From Aspidapion aeneum (lineage: Eukaryota > Arthropoda > Insecta > Coleoptera > Brentidae): 64,000 nt of DNA. Location of the stretch: contig OY755045.1 of NCBI GenBank assembly GCA_963576565.1, forward strand, positions 39,142,667-39,206,666, given 5' to 3'. Under the pieces are notes generated by a model. The model saw only the letters and a list, made by a program, of their open reading frames with translations, searched no databases and was not told the origin of the DNA. Position 1 is the first letter of the stretch; each line of letters opens with the position of its first letter. A program made the translations under genes and the position numbers. Of the stretch, positions 32,880 through 43,656 are shown piece after piece.

Positions 32880-33850
32880 ATACAGAGAAAAAGAAGAACA
32901 AAGTGGGTTTCGTGCAGGCAGATCTTGTAGTGATGTTTTTTGTCTTAAACAAGTAATTGGGAAAAGGAGTGCCAGAAATATAGAGACTCATGTTACCTTT
33001 GTAAACCTACAAAAAGCATAAGATACCGTTCCAGTTGAGAAATTATGGACAGTGTTAGAACAAACTAATATCAATCATACATACATAAAAGCGATAAAAG
33101 ATTCATACAAAAGGTCAAAATCTAAATGAAATTTGGAAATCGACTTTAAAAATAATTCCTGACCACAAAAATGTTGTATCTATCCAGGTCTTTTTAAAAT
33201 ATATATCGCATTAGCTCTAAATACAACTTAACGGCCGATTAACCAGATACACACTACAGTTTGATGACGACCGTTGTTGTTGTAGCTATATATAGGGTAG
33301 ATGATGAGAAAGTTAACGGAAGAATACCAAAAGTGGGGGTTAACATTGAACGTAGACAAGACAGTACTTATGTATTGAAAACAAATCAAGGGTATCACAT
33401 TTAATAAGACAGAAACAGACTGTAAAAAATTGGATGAAAGAATAGTAAAAGCAGATTTATCGCGTAAAAGAAAAATGGAAAGTGTCGAAATGGATGCAAT
33501 AAGAAGATCATTGAGAATATCTAGAACAAATCATATACGAAATAAGACCATAAAAGAAAGAATGGGAATCGAGGGAAGCATAACGGATGACATCACTAAA
33601 AGACAACTGATATGGTACGGCCATGTACAACGGATGAACGACGAAAGATTACTAGCAGGTCCTAGAATGGCAACCAATAGGGCGCAGAAAAAGAGGACGT
33701 CCTAAACTGGAATAGCAACAGTCAATCCAAAGATCAGTGAGTCAAAAAAACCTGTGAGAGAAGATTGTCAGGATCGAAGGAGGTGAAAAATAGGCGTCGG
33801 ACGACGCAGAAAAACGTTCTAAACCGACATAGTAGTAAAATACAAGTAAC
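32880..33850 (+). pseudogene. LINE reverse transcriptase relic (RTE-like pattern)
   Basis: Starts with EEQSGFRAGRSCSDVFCLKQ, then THVTFVNLQKA (Asp of the first catalytic motif region decayed by a stop), TVPVEKLWTVLEQTNIN and KAIKDSY. After a damaged centre come MRKLTEEYQKWGLTLNVDKT, and the C-terminal segment VEMDAIRRSLRISR, NKTIKERMGIEGSI, RQLIWYGHVQRMNDERL. A frameshift lies near 33690, after which GRRKRGRPKLE continues in the next frame. The YxDD core is lost. The ORF at 33430-33705 (91 codons) is the longest surviving piece. Confidence 0.82.
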
Positions 33851-34209
33851 GCATCAAGCACAAGCAAATAACTCTTTTTTTTAAAGAGATTGATTGGGGC
33901 CAATCCATTTAGTATACTGTGGGCTAATCCTTAAATTACGTAGCGCTCTATGAGGGGAGGGGGGCTTTAGCCTTGAATTACACCTAATGTTTTGTAATGT
34001 GTTTTTCTTGAAAATGCATTTTGAAGGGTTAAAAAGGATCAAAAATACTGAATTTTCGCGTAATTTATGAATGTTCCCTTATCCGATGAGTTCTTCCTCG
34101 ACGCGTATACTGTGTTTTGCGTGTTTCTGTGTTTACATTCTATTAACAGAGCTTCAGAAAGTATGAAATACGAACCTTAAACTTTTCTTGACTGTTTCTA
34201 AGTTTTGTT

Positions 34210-34619
34210 CCTTTCCTGCCCACGCAGCAATGGCTTGAGAAGGTATTATTTTCAATAAAAAAAGTCTCATTTTGGTGTATTTGGACCTATCCTAGCAATC
34301 TTGTAGCACGGATCACGTTCCCGTAGTGACGTCTGTCCGTGTGTGTATCCGTATATCTGTCCGGCCCACGATAACTCCGGGACCGCTGGACAAATTTACA
34401 TGAAATTTTCATGAAAATAGTGTCCGAAACTGTAACGTGATTAAAACAAACTTTTTAACGGAGCACCTATGGATATGCGGCTTTCGGAACCTAGTAGGAC
34501 ACATTTTACGTAATAATTTGTGTTATAACTAAAAAAAAACTGTTTTCAAGGCTTAAATAGAGTGGAGTTCACTTGTAGTGTGCTAAACGGGCTAGGAAGG
34601 TATCAGTTCCGTCATGGAT
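34210..34619 (+). mobile_element. Microsatellite-bearing repeat, copy A
   Basis: CCTTTCCTGCCCACGCAGC at the left partly mirrors CGGGCTAGGAAGGTATCAG at the right. Shares ordered blocks with 39588-40070: CAGCAATG, GGACCTATCCTAGCAAT, a GT-rich tract, CTTTTTAACGGAGCA, TATGCGGnTTTCGGAA, AATAATTTGTGT, CTGTTTTCAAGGCT, and the shared end GCTAGGAAGGTATCAG-nTCCGTCATGGAT. No coding sense. Confidence 0.75.
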
Positions 34620-34919
34620 TAATTTACTTTTACTCTGTATATAAAGGTTGTATTTATTTCTAGAAGTGTATTCCAACTCTAATCCCATCAAAACAATTTA
34701 CTAATTCTGGGTGTAAGCTTTTAATGTTAAAATACGCTTTCAAGATATACGCGCTATGGCTTTCGTTCTGCTCTTGGCAAAACTTTGGGCTCTGGATGAA
34801 TAAAACGGAAACAAGGAGTTCTCGAATTATTCCAAAATTTAAATAAAATAAGAGCACTTTCTAGTTATAAAAAGGTAATTTTTAAACCTTTTTTTAAAAC
34901 CATAATGACAAATTATAGA

Positions 34920-35305
34920 GTGATGATGATGACTCATATGTGAGTGGGCCTTGCAGCCCTTCTACTGCGATCACCAGTGGGTCTATTTTGGCTTACTTTT
35001 GAGTGGTTTCTGACCACTGTATGCCTCCAAAAAGGTTAGACATCAGTTTGGCTGAGACCCTATTCAGATCGTCTAAATCAATCTAAGGTTTACCGAAAGT
35101 GTTCAGACGTAAACGTGCAATAGCCGGACATTTGCAGAGTACATGTCCAACTATTTCGACATCCTTCATATAGAGTCTACATTCGGTTAGTTCTGTTAGT
35201 CCAATTCTGTACATGGTCGACAATGACTCGTAAATAGTCCAATCACTATATGGATCTTATCTCTGGTAAGTCCAGTGTTTCTGGCTCTCTTTCACCAAGG
35301 TCCTT
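34920..35305 (-). pseudogene. LINE C-terminal relic (jockey/R1-like), minus strand
   Basis: Reading the minus strand with frame changes gives LTRDKIHIVIGLFTSHC, typical of the segment after RNase H in jockey/R1-like LINEs, and then VGHVLCKCPAIARLRLNTFG, the CCHC-like finger, followed by a terminal tail. The plus-strand start, GATGATGATGACT, is the position expected for the element's 3' tail. It is a short, dead fragment. Confidence 0.65.
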
Positions 35306-36037
35306 TCATGTACTCTTTAGAGAGTTCAAAATTAAAACAAAATAGTAAACTGATCTCGGAAAGTCGGCTGATGAACATCTGGGATCTGAAATTACAAGAG
35401 TTTGTGAGAAGACGACGAGACGACTTGATTTGCTTGTGAAAGATCTTGATCTGAAGACTCTATATTAAAAAAAGCTATTCATACACACACGTTCTTTTAA
35501 TTAAATTCATAAAGGATCTGATACGTTCCCAGCTCATAAGCACACTCCAAGTAAACTCCCACTATATCGATCTTGAATACAGTTTTTTGTAAATATTTTA
35601 GAAATTAAAGCTCCTAAGAAGTTTTCTGTTATAACACAAATTATTAAGAACTGTTTAGAGAAGACACGTCTGACAGATTCAATTAGCTATCAGGCTTGTA
35701 GCAGAGCTTTTTGTAAAATACGAATTACTGTACTGGAAAACCCTATATATTTTCTAGGTCTTAACTCCAGTGACCTCTTTTTAGTTAAAATGGACGCATT
35801 CATGCTAAAGGTAAAAGGATTTAAGTGTGTTAAAGTATTAAAAGCAGAAGCGACAAAATTCTTAACCAGCTGACACTACTAACTGAAAAATAAAAGGGTT
35901 CTACGTGTTTTAGCTGGACATATTATTTTGTTACAGCATTTTTTTAGTGCCCATGTTGATTTAAGAGAAGTTATTTTGAGAACTGTTTTTAATTATTTCT
36001 CGCAAATAAACACAATACAGCAACCCATAACTTTTTC

Positions 36038-36230
36038 CTACGACCACATATGAAAATGATGGGTTTCGCACGATCTGCATCCTCAGAAAACGTTAAATTT
36101 CACCCGTGTGCCGATATTTTTCCGCACATTGTTTTTTTGTTGCAAAGTACTTTCCACCCATGTGCGAAAAAGCAGTTTTATTAGATTTGTGCCAAATTAA
36201 AGACCAATTTTACAAAAATTAGTATAGTTC
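36038..36230. repeat. Interspersed repeat, copy 1
   Basis: Matches 40655-40920 in the same orientation: CTACGACCnCATATGAAAATGAT, AGAAAACGTTnAATTTCACCCGTGTG, ATTTTTCCGCAC, TTTACAAAAATTAGTATA. Copy 2 is longer in the middle. Probably a non-autonomous element; no termini resolved. Confidence 0.7.
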
Positions 36231-36257
36231 AACAGTGTTCGTAGGAAAACTATCGTA

Positions 36258-37000
36258 CGCAACTCGATAGAATGTAACTTTTTTACACTAGCGTGTTGTT
36301 TCACTCGGCTAGCGTCTCGTTTACAACATTCAAGTTCGTGTACAATTTGTCACATTCTTCTCTTGTTATGTAATATACTATTTTGTGCAAGTAGAAATAC
36401 AATCAAAATTTTAGTTAACTATTGTAATTGGTGGAGTTTTCCTAAACCTGCAATTATGCAGGTTGTGTACTCACACGGTAAAAAATTTTGTCTACAATGA
36501 AAACACGTACTTTTCTTGAATAAATTGTTTTACCTTAAAATAATTTGTTTACAATTAAAATATTTCTTTTTAGTTTAACGCAGCGTTTAGTCTTGAAACG
36601 AGACTTTATCTTTCTTCTTTAGTTGTTTTGTTTTAATATACTTCATTTTGTAACAAAGCAAATTGTCTTTATATAAGTAATATTTTGCCTCCAGAGAAAA
36701 CTGTGCCTTAGATTAATTCAGTTCCAATTTATAATAAAACAATTTTTGTTTCACATTAAAATGAATTGGCAATACATTTTTTGTGCTATATCAAGAATAC
36801 ATTCTCTTGGTGAATAGGAAAGCACAAATTATTTGACTTCAAAGCAATTTGCTTTGATCGAAGAATTTTTTTTTACCGTGCAGCTCGACAAAAAGTAACT
36901 TTATTATACTCGCGTGTTGTTTCACTCGGCTAACGCCCGTTCCCATTCACCCTCGTAAGAAATTTGTCACTTTCTTCTCTTGTTACTTAATATACTATTT
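36258..37000. repeat. Direct repeat pair (about 120 bp) around an inverted-repeat element
   Basis: 36258-36385 and 36880-37000 share CTCGATAGAATGTAAC/CTCGACAAAAAGTAAC, GCGTGTTGTTTCACTCGGCTA, TTTGTCAC and TTCTTCTCTTGTTA, TAATATACTATTT. Between them, 36474-36880 begins CACGGTAAAAAATTTTG and ends AATTTTTTTTTACCGTG, the ends of a common type of insect MITE. Confidence 0.65.
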
Positions 37001-37766
37001 CAAAGACCAAACTGAACCGCATCCTCACAGTGTCTCTTTATTCTATGACTATTATGTTGTTGCACTAATGATCCCTTTAATATCCCTGGCGCTTATGCGA
37101 AAGTGCATATTGTATTTTATGGTTCAACGGAGCAGCATAAAGACTTAATTTTGCATAACAATAGATCTTTGGTAAGATGCAAAATAATTTTTCGGGAAAC
37201 GGAAATATAGTGCTGAAAAAATTGGAGAATATAACAATAATAATCATAAATACGTAACTTACTGCGTTTTTTATATAATATTACCTACATTTCTTGTTGT
37301 GAGTTGTATGACAAAAAAATTATTTTTTAAGGTATACATTAAACAATAAAAGTTTTGCCAAGAAAAGATAAAAACCAATATCTATTTTACTAGGTTCTAT
37401 TAAAATTTACAAAAAGCTCTTTTTACGTTGACTTTTGCATAATTTTTATTAATATGTAATAAAATACACCGTTGTCTTACTCTCGTACTTTTATTCAAAT
37501 ACAAGGTGCCATATTAAGGATTGCTGCTAGATTATCTTAGGAACTACTATCATTAGAAGTTGGGAAAAAAGTGATGGATCCTCAGAGTATTACTCTAAGG
37601 ATGGATCAAAATCGGGCCTTGAGAATTTACCGAAAATATTTTTCTTTCTGTAGTTTAAAAAAAAACTCCGTATTCTCTGAGATAAATCCTACAACCATCT
37701 TTAATAGGACAACCTGAATATTAGTCTTGAAAAGGGCTCTGGATACCTAAAAATATTATTTTGCAG

Positions 37767-37911
37767 ATGCACCGCCCGTTCTTCTGTACAGCTTCATAGA
37801 ACAAACTCTTCAACCTGGTCCAGCGGTGTCATTAAAATGCAGTGCTTCTGGGAATCCTACCCCGCAAATCTCATGGCTGTTGGATGGATTTCCACTTCCG
37901 AGTCATGGAAG
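37767..37911 (+). CDS. Dscam: Dscam-family gene, exon encoding the first half of Ig7
   Basis: Acceptor TATTTTGCAG ends at 37766; donor GTAAGT begins at 37912. Entering bases AT complete Asp, giving DAPPVLLYSFIEQTLQPGP, then AVSLKCSASGNPTPQISWLL and DGFPLPSHG. The first Ig cysteine (LKC) and core Trp (ISW) are present; the closing Tyr-x-Cys must come from an exon beyond the window. The motif LLYSFIEQTLQPGP and LKCSASGNPTP identify Ig7 of insect Dscam proteins. In Dscam1 the whole of Ig7 is one exon of a mutually exclusive set. Here an intron cuts it after PLPSHG, arguing for a different paralogue. It leaves with AG. Confidence 0.95.
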
Positions 37912-37924
37912 GTAAGTAAATATA

Positions 37925-38625
37925 CAGGGTGTCCCATAACTTAGGGGCCATAGTCCAACATGTTATAGAGGAGGTCATGTCTGATAAAATAGTTTGTATC
38001 ATGCATCTGTCAAAACAGAGCATCAAAGTTGGAGATTTTTTAAACTTTTTTCGTAATAACTTTTACAAAAAAGGCAGTAAAAATATGAAATTGGGTAAAG
38101 TCGTAAACTAGAACAAGAGCAATAAATTGAAATAAAAATAGTTTTAAAAAAAATTAGTCGGTGATTTTTTTTTTAGAAAAAACCCTTTTTTTGGTATAAA
38201 TTTTGATGAATGCCATATTAAACGCAATGTTCTTTTTTATATTTTTTATTAATAAAAACAAGTCTCTAGCGAGACATAGTAATAAAATATTATTAATATT
38301 TTTTAAAAGAATAAGTAAGCAAAAATTATTTTTTCTTTAAATTATTATTTTTTATACATTTCTCGAGGTAATTTTGACAGCCTGTATCAAATTATAATTT
38401 TATAAAAAAAAACATATTTTTGAATCACAATTAGATGCGCATTCAGCTGACTGTGACAGATTTTCCTTTTTTTCTAAAACCCTTTTTCCCCACAACCCTA
38501 ACTTTAAGAATCCTATATCTTAAAAACAGATGTGTGTTGACCCCCATATTGTATAAAGTTTTTTCTCGGAAATAACCTCCTCTATCACCAGCTGCACTAT
38601 GGCCCCCGAGTTATAAGACAGCCTG
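37925..38625. mobile_element. mariner-type MITE (701 bp) at the Dscam splice donor
   Basis: CAGGGTGTCCCATAACTTAG, GGGCCATAGTCCAACATGTT, ATAGAGGAGGTCATG on the left mirrors CATAACCTCCTCTATCACC-like, GGCCCCCGAGTTATAAGACA, GCCTG on the right. The inverted repeats are about 66 bp and imperfect. TA lies on both outer sides (37923-37924 and 38626-38627). The interior has a 60-codon ORF with no transposase motif. Only 11 intronic bases separate the exon from the TA target. Confidence 0.85.
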
Positions 38626-38837
38626 TATATAGGCCCTTAGCCTTAAAAGTTGGGTTCGTCTTCGATATTTATTGGCTAATTGCAGACAATTTGCGAGCTT
38701 AATTCGGTGGACACTGATAATCTAGCTCGGAGTCACTTGGTTCCCAAGACAATCACAACTCATTTACTCTCACATTCATACTACATGAAGACCCAACGGG
38801 CCCACCGTCTGTCTTTTTTTAAGGAGAAAACAATTTT

Positions 38838-38884
38838 TCGTAACACTTTTTGGCGATCACAGGCGTAACACTTTTTGGCGATCG
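38838..38884. repeat. Short tandem duplication (25 bp unit)
   Basis: CGTAACACTTTTTGGCGATC occurs twice in succession, joined by ACAGG. Recent by its identity. It is in intronic sequence and no function is suggested. Confidence 0.8.
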
Positions 38885-39587
38885 TGCTAGCCCCATCTAC
38901 GCCCTTAACCCAGGACCATCCGCTTTTCGTGACTTGTGTGAACTTTGACTTTCGAAACCGAAACACGGCCTTGTATTGATCATCAATCAACACTTCGATA
39001 TGTCACTCCCTAACTTTAAAGCTAGGATCAAAACAACATTTTTAAATAATAACATAATGTGACTTTCTCAAACAATAATGTTTCTGCGCTGCTCATTCTT
39101 CGCAGATAACTCGCAACGATTTATGAGTACGTGTGTAGCCGACTTAAGTTAAAGCAATTTACGTTAATTTTTAGTTAAATGTCTGCGTCGACTATTTAAA
39201 ATATACAGAGACCATTTTCGTCGTGGTAGTCTATTTTGTGCAGCGCAAAACGATCACGTTGTTGACATTATAAAGAAGGTATATTTTGAAGGCCGCACAT
39301 TTATCACTTTTTCTACTCGCTTGCCAAAAACACTTATTTTCCGCACTGCTAAAATAAAAATAATGAGAAAAGTGACACCCTTTTGCACAGTTTTTACTTT
39401 TTGCATTCAAAAACAGTGCGGTGAGTGTCAAAGTAGCATACATTTTTAATAACTGCATATACTTTAGGATTAGAAGAAAACTTGTAAGTAAAACGTGCAT
39501 AAAGAGATTTTTCCACACATGCGCATTTGAAAAGGCGATTTTACTGCATTCATTTTTTTACGCATTGTGTAATTGTCATTTTTTACC

Positions 39588-40070
39588 GTGCTAGCGCAGC
39601 AATGACTGGAGAGGGTATCTACTATTGTACTATTTTCGACGATTTTTTTTTCGAGATAACGCCAAAAATGTGTTATTTGGGTGTATTTTGACCTATCCTA
39701 GCAATATCGTCGGGATGTCTCTCTGTGTGTGTTTGTGTGTGTGTGTGTGTGTATTTTTTTTCTGTTTGTAACATCATAGCTCCTAAACTTTTAGGTAAAA
39801 TAGTGACACTCTAACAAGTTGATTAGATTTTGGTCAAAATACATTCATTCTTATAACAATTAAAATTTTTGAAAAATGCAAACTTTTTAACGGAGCATCG
39901 CATCAATATGCGGTTTTCGGAATATGGTAGATTACATTTTGCTCAATAATTTGTGTGAAAGCTTTAGTTTCCGAGATATTTAGAAAAACCTGTTTTCAAG
40001 GCTGATTATCATATCTTCACTTAAAGGGTGCTAATCGGCTAGCTAGGAAGGTATCAGATCCGTCATGGAT
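39588..40070 (+). mobile_element. Microsatellite-bearing repeat, copy B
   Basis: Shares the block order of copy A (34210-34619), including the end GCTAGGAAGGTATCAG-nTCCGTCATGGAT. Its GT microsatellite (39721-39752) sits after CTAGCAATnT at the place where copy A has GTCTGTCCGTGTGTGTA. It begins within GTGCTAGCGCAGCAATG. Confidence 0.75.
39721..39752. repeat. (GT)n microsatellite
   Basis: A run of TG/GT dinucleotides with one TTT interruption, inside repeat copy B. Confidence 0.95.
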
Positions 40071-40654
40071 CCATTTTTTTTTGTGGAAAATGGGACGCAT
40101 GGGAAACGCCTTGGCTGAAACCGGGTTTAAATTTAAATTATTGGCTAAATGAATAAGCAGGCTGATAGTGTTGACAACAACGTCAAAACAGCACGAAAAA
40201 ATATTGATTAGATCTCTTCACGCTGAAAATATTAACTAAAACCAATTTCAACGTAATCATGGAATAATATTTAAATATTTAAAGATTCTTTTAATTTAAA
40301 CGTAGTCTTAACTTATTTATTTAAAATTTCAAAATAATTAATGTCTGAGAACACTTAGATAAAAGAGAATAAATTTAACAGATTATTTAGAACAATTCTC
40401 TCACTTCATTAATAAAAAAATAATAATAATTGATTTAGTTCAGGTATTAAAATGCGGATGATTTAGTGGATAATCAAAAACATATCAAGGCATCGAATTG
40501 CAAAAGAAACTGATTCTATAGTGTCTCGTAAACCAGGCAACATAACACTGAAAAGATGTCTGTTCACCCCCGCTATCATAAAAACCCTTTGCTGCATTCT
40601 GTGCTAAAGTTAACTTAAAGTAAGGTGACCGTACGTGTCGTAATTTATTTTTTT

Positions 40655-40920
40655 CTACGACCGCATATGAAAATGATAGATTTCAGACAATTTGCAGCCT
40701 TAGAAAACGTTCAATTTCACCCGTGTGCAGAAATTTTTCCGCACAAGTGTGTAAAAGTACTTCTCTGCACATGTATGGAAAAATGTATGATGACGTTAAC
40801 TGTCACCAAACTATTGCGCACATGTGTTCCAAAATACTTTTCCACGTATGTGCGGAATAGTAGTTTCGTTTAGTTTGTGCAGAACTAAAGAGCAATTTTT
40901 ACAAAAATTAGTATAATTAA
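40655..40920. repeat. Interspersed repeat, copy 2
   Basis: Same family and orientation as 36038-36230, with about 70 extra bases in the middle that repeat GCACATGT-type motifs. The ORF at 40625-40873 covers it but is not conserved in the other copy. Confidence 0.7.
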
Positions 40921-41056
40921 AGTAGCCGCTTACTTGGCATTTTTTTAAACAAATTAAAAGATATTTATTTATTTTAAGGTAACTGAGTAAAGAGAAGAGA
41001 AAAGAGATCGCGCTCAGAGCGTGGTACCCATTGTCAGTAGCCTTAATTTATCCAAG

Positions 41057-41714
41057 CCATACCATGCCCACGGTGATAGAATAGACCGGTGTTCGGATCT
41101 TATATATACATGTCGAATTTTCACGTCATTGGTGGTCCAGCTGATTTTTGTAAACAAAAGTTAGATATGATATGAACAACTAATATTTTTTTAATGTTTT
41201 GAAAACTAATGCAATGTTCCTACTACTTTTTAGTATATTCTTATAAAATAATATTTTTCAGACATACTACTCTTTATTTTTTTAGCCCGCTTCATTTCTC
41301 TTTACACAACAATTAAAATTCGAATAAAATAATGTGTTCCTTTCAGCTTCAAAAATCATCCGCTGACCTACATCTTTGTTTACTTCCCAAGTGCTCGGTT
41401 CACCTTTGAGACTAAACGATCACATTCAGTTTGACTTGTAGTTTAAGTTTTGTGTAATAAAAAATAAAGCGGGCTAAAAAAAATATCGATAATACGTCTA
41501 GAAAATTACATTTTATAAGGATGTACAGAAAACAGTAGGAAAATGGCCTTAGTTTTCAAAAAATTCTAAAATTATTAGTTGTTCCGTTGTTCATATCAGA
41601 TCTAATTTTTGTTTACAAAAATCAGCTGGACCACCAGTGGGGTGGAAAATTCGACATATATATATAAGATCCGAACACTGGTCTATTCTATCCACCGTGT
41701 ACCATGCCGACATG
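41057..41714. mobile_element. Large inverted-repeat element (arms about 250 bp)
   Basis: Left-arm blocks ATAGAATAGACCGGTGTTCG, GATCTTATATATACATGTCG, GGTGGTCCAGCTGATTTTTG, TAAACAAAAGTTAGAT, AGCCCGCTTCATTTC reappear inverted on the right (GAAATAAAGCGGGCT-like, ATCTAATTTTTGTTTAC, CAAAAATCAGCTGGACCACC, CGACATATATATATAAGATC, CGAACACTGGTCTATTCTAT). A spacer of about 100 bp lies near 41340-41440. No coding sense. Foldback-type element or inverted duplication. Confidence 0.8.
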
Positions 41715-41749
41715 TTGTCACAGGCATTTTTAGAGGCCTTTTCCAGTAC

Positions 41750-41751
<2 letters not shown>

Positions 41752-41826
<75 letters not shown>
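41752..41826. repeat. (TA)n microsatellite, about 37 repeats
   Basis: Uninterrupted alternating TA directly beside the right end of the inverted-repeat element at 41057-41714. The ORFs rich in IYIY here are translation of this tract. Confidence 0.98.
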
Positions 41827-41831
<5 letters not shown>

Positions 41832-43656
41832 GTGGTCGGTTACTAAAGACATCTCGGTACATCCTTCCTCGTCTGACAGAAAACCCGCAACCGTTTTGGT
41901 GTGTCTTCATACCTGATCAAAATTAATCCTAATTTTTGTTTTACCCGTTGATTAAAATTCAAATAATTGGTATTAAACCCGGTAATTATCTACCGGGTGG
42001 GCAAAAAACCAGACAAATTTTGTTTGGAGATTTTGTTATAAATTTTGAACAATACTACCAGTTTCAATAAAGCAGACTGCACTGTGATTTCAATGAAAAA
42101 ACAATCATGGTTAAAATTCATTCCCTGAAGATGTTATTTTCTAGGTTTTCTTGGCTTTAGGGAATGAAATGAGAAACAAAGGTAGCTTATGCCGACGTTT
42201 CTACCTTTATTTGGTCGTTTTCAAACCTCAGATTTGGTGGTTGATCCAGTTAAATGTTTAGCGAGTAGGCAGCATGACTGTCTATCAGTAAAAAAATCAC
42301 AAGCACCAGCAATTAATTTTAAATTGATTTTTTGGGTAGTGTAATTTTTGGCTTATTTTGTTGATGTTTTTTTTATAGGATCGCTTCTTCGTATGTTGAC
42401 AGGATTTGTTTTTTTGATAATTAGTACCTTGTTGTGCGTGATGGACGTAGATCGTAGATAAATTTTAAAAAGTCTAAAAATTTCTTGCAACATAAGGAAA
42501 TTCGATCCTTTATAGAGGGTCAAATTCGATTTAGTATAATATAATTATACTAAATAATTGTAGTTCATTAGTATATTGTGTTTTCATTAAAGGGCCTTTA
42601 GATATGTAGAAAAAGCTGTCTCAATTTTTTTTGTGAATTTAATTGCTCATAAAAAATTCTTTAAAAAAAATTACAAATTCTCACCTATTGCCAAAGTTAC
42701 TTGGCCACACTGTAAAAAATTATTTGACGTTATCAAATTTGTCATTTTTAAAATTTACAGTTTTTCCTTACTCTCCAAACTTGGTTAATGCTATAACTCT
42801 TGACAAACGTTTATTTGGATTCTTGTCAACTTTTGTCCTTTCTGTAAAAGTTTGTTGCATCATTTAACCTACAACTTGTATTTCAGGTGTCATATCTTAA
42901 GTTTAATACAAAAGACCAAGGTCCAAATATGTGTATCCATTTTCTGTTTACTTGGTATCCAATCTGAAGGCTTGCGTATCCAAATGGAGAAACAGGATCA
43001 ATGAACTTGTAAAATTTAGAAGTTCATTGAACAGGATACGAGTATTTTTTTAAAAATTTTAAACTAAAATCTTTAACAAAAGCCAGTTCGCTTTAGAGTG
43101 ATTTTTTAGCAGCATTTTCTTGGTCACCCTAACTTAAAAGGGTTGGACGCCATTTGGTCTGTAGGGTCCGAAAAGTGCTAAAAAGCATCAGTGAATTTCA
43201 CGACATGTTGTTAAATTCAACATATAACAAGCTGATGTTCGCTGACCTCGATATTTTTGAAATTTTAAAACGTAAAGATTTTGTAGAAAATATAAAATAA
43301 AATGAACCTATCATCCCTTATTATTATTATGTGATAAGGCGTAGCCTTATTTTATGTTATTTTTATATCTCACCAGCTATATTTTTTGAAAATTTTATTT
43401 TTATCAACCTTAGATTACTTTTAATAATAAAAAATCAAAACAACTTGTAAGGAAGTAACGATGCAATGAAGGCTAGTAAGGTCGTGTTTAAATAGGTTAA
43501 ATAATACTTAGTTAAGTACGAACTTAATCTTAATAAATGTCCGTATACTAAGATACAAAAATGTCGGGAGACACTCAATCACATCATTATACACGTATAT
43601 TTTAAGAAAAATGAAAATATCCTATTAACGGTGACACAAATGAATCTTCTAATCCA

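Larger units (their letters stand above)
31281..37766 (+). other. Dscam intron (6.5 kb)
   Basis: Holds two LINE relics (32.9-33.85 kb, 34.9-35.3 kb), a microsatellite-bearing repeat (34.2-34.6 kb) and repeats at 36-37 kb. From 31500 to 32600 ORFs of about 75 codons occur on the minus strand (31513-31731, 32364-32600). The first can be extended a little upstream in the same frame, but I recognise no domain. The acceptor tract TATTATTTTGCAG precedes 37767. Confidence 0.85.

Noticed and set aside
41609..41910. ORFs with long Ile-Tyr runs
   Set aside because: Translation of the TA microsatellite.
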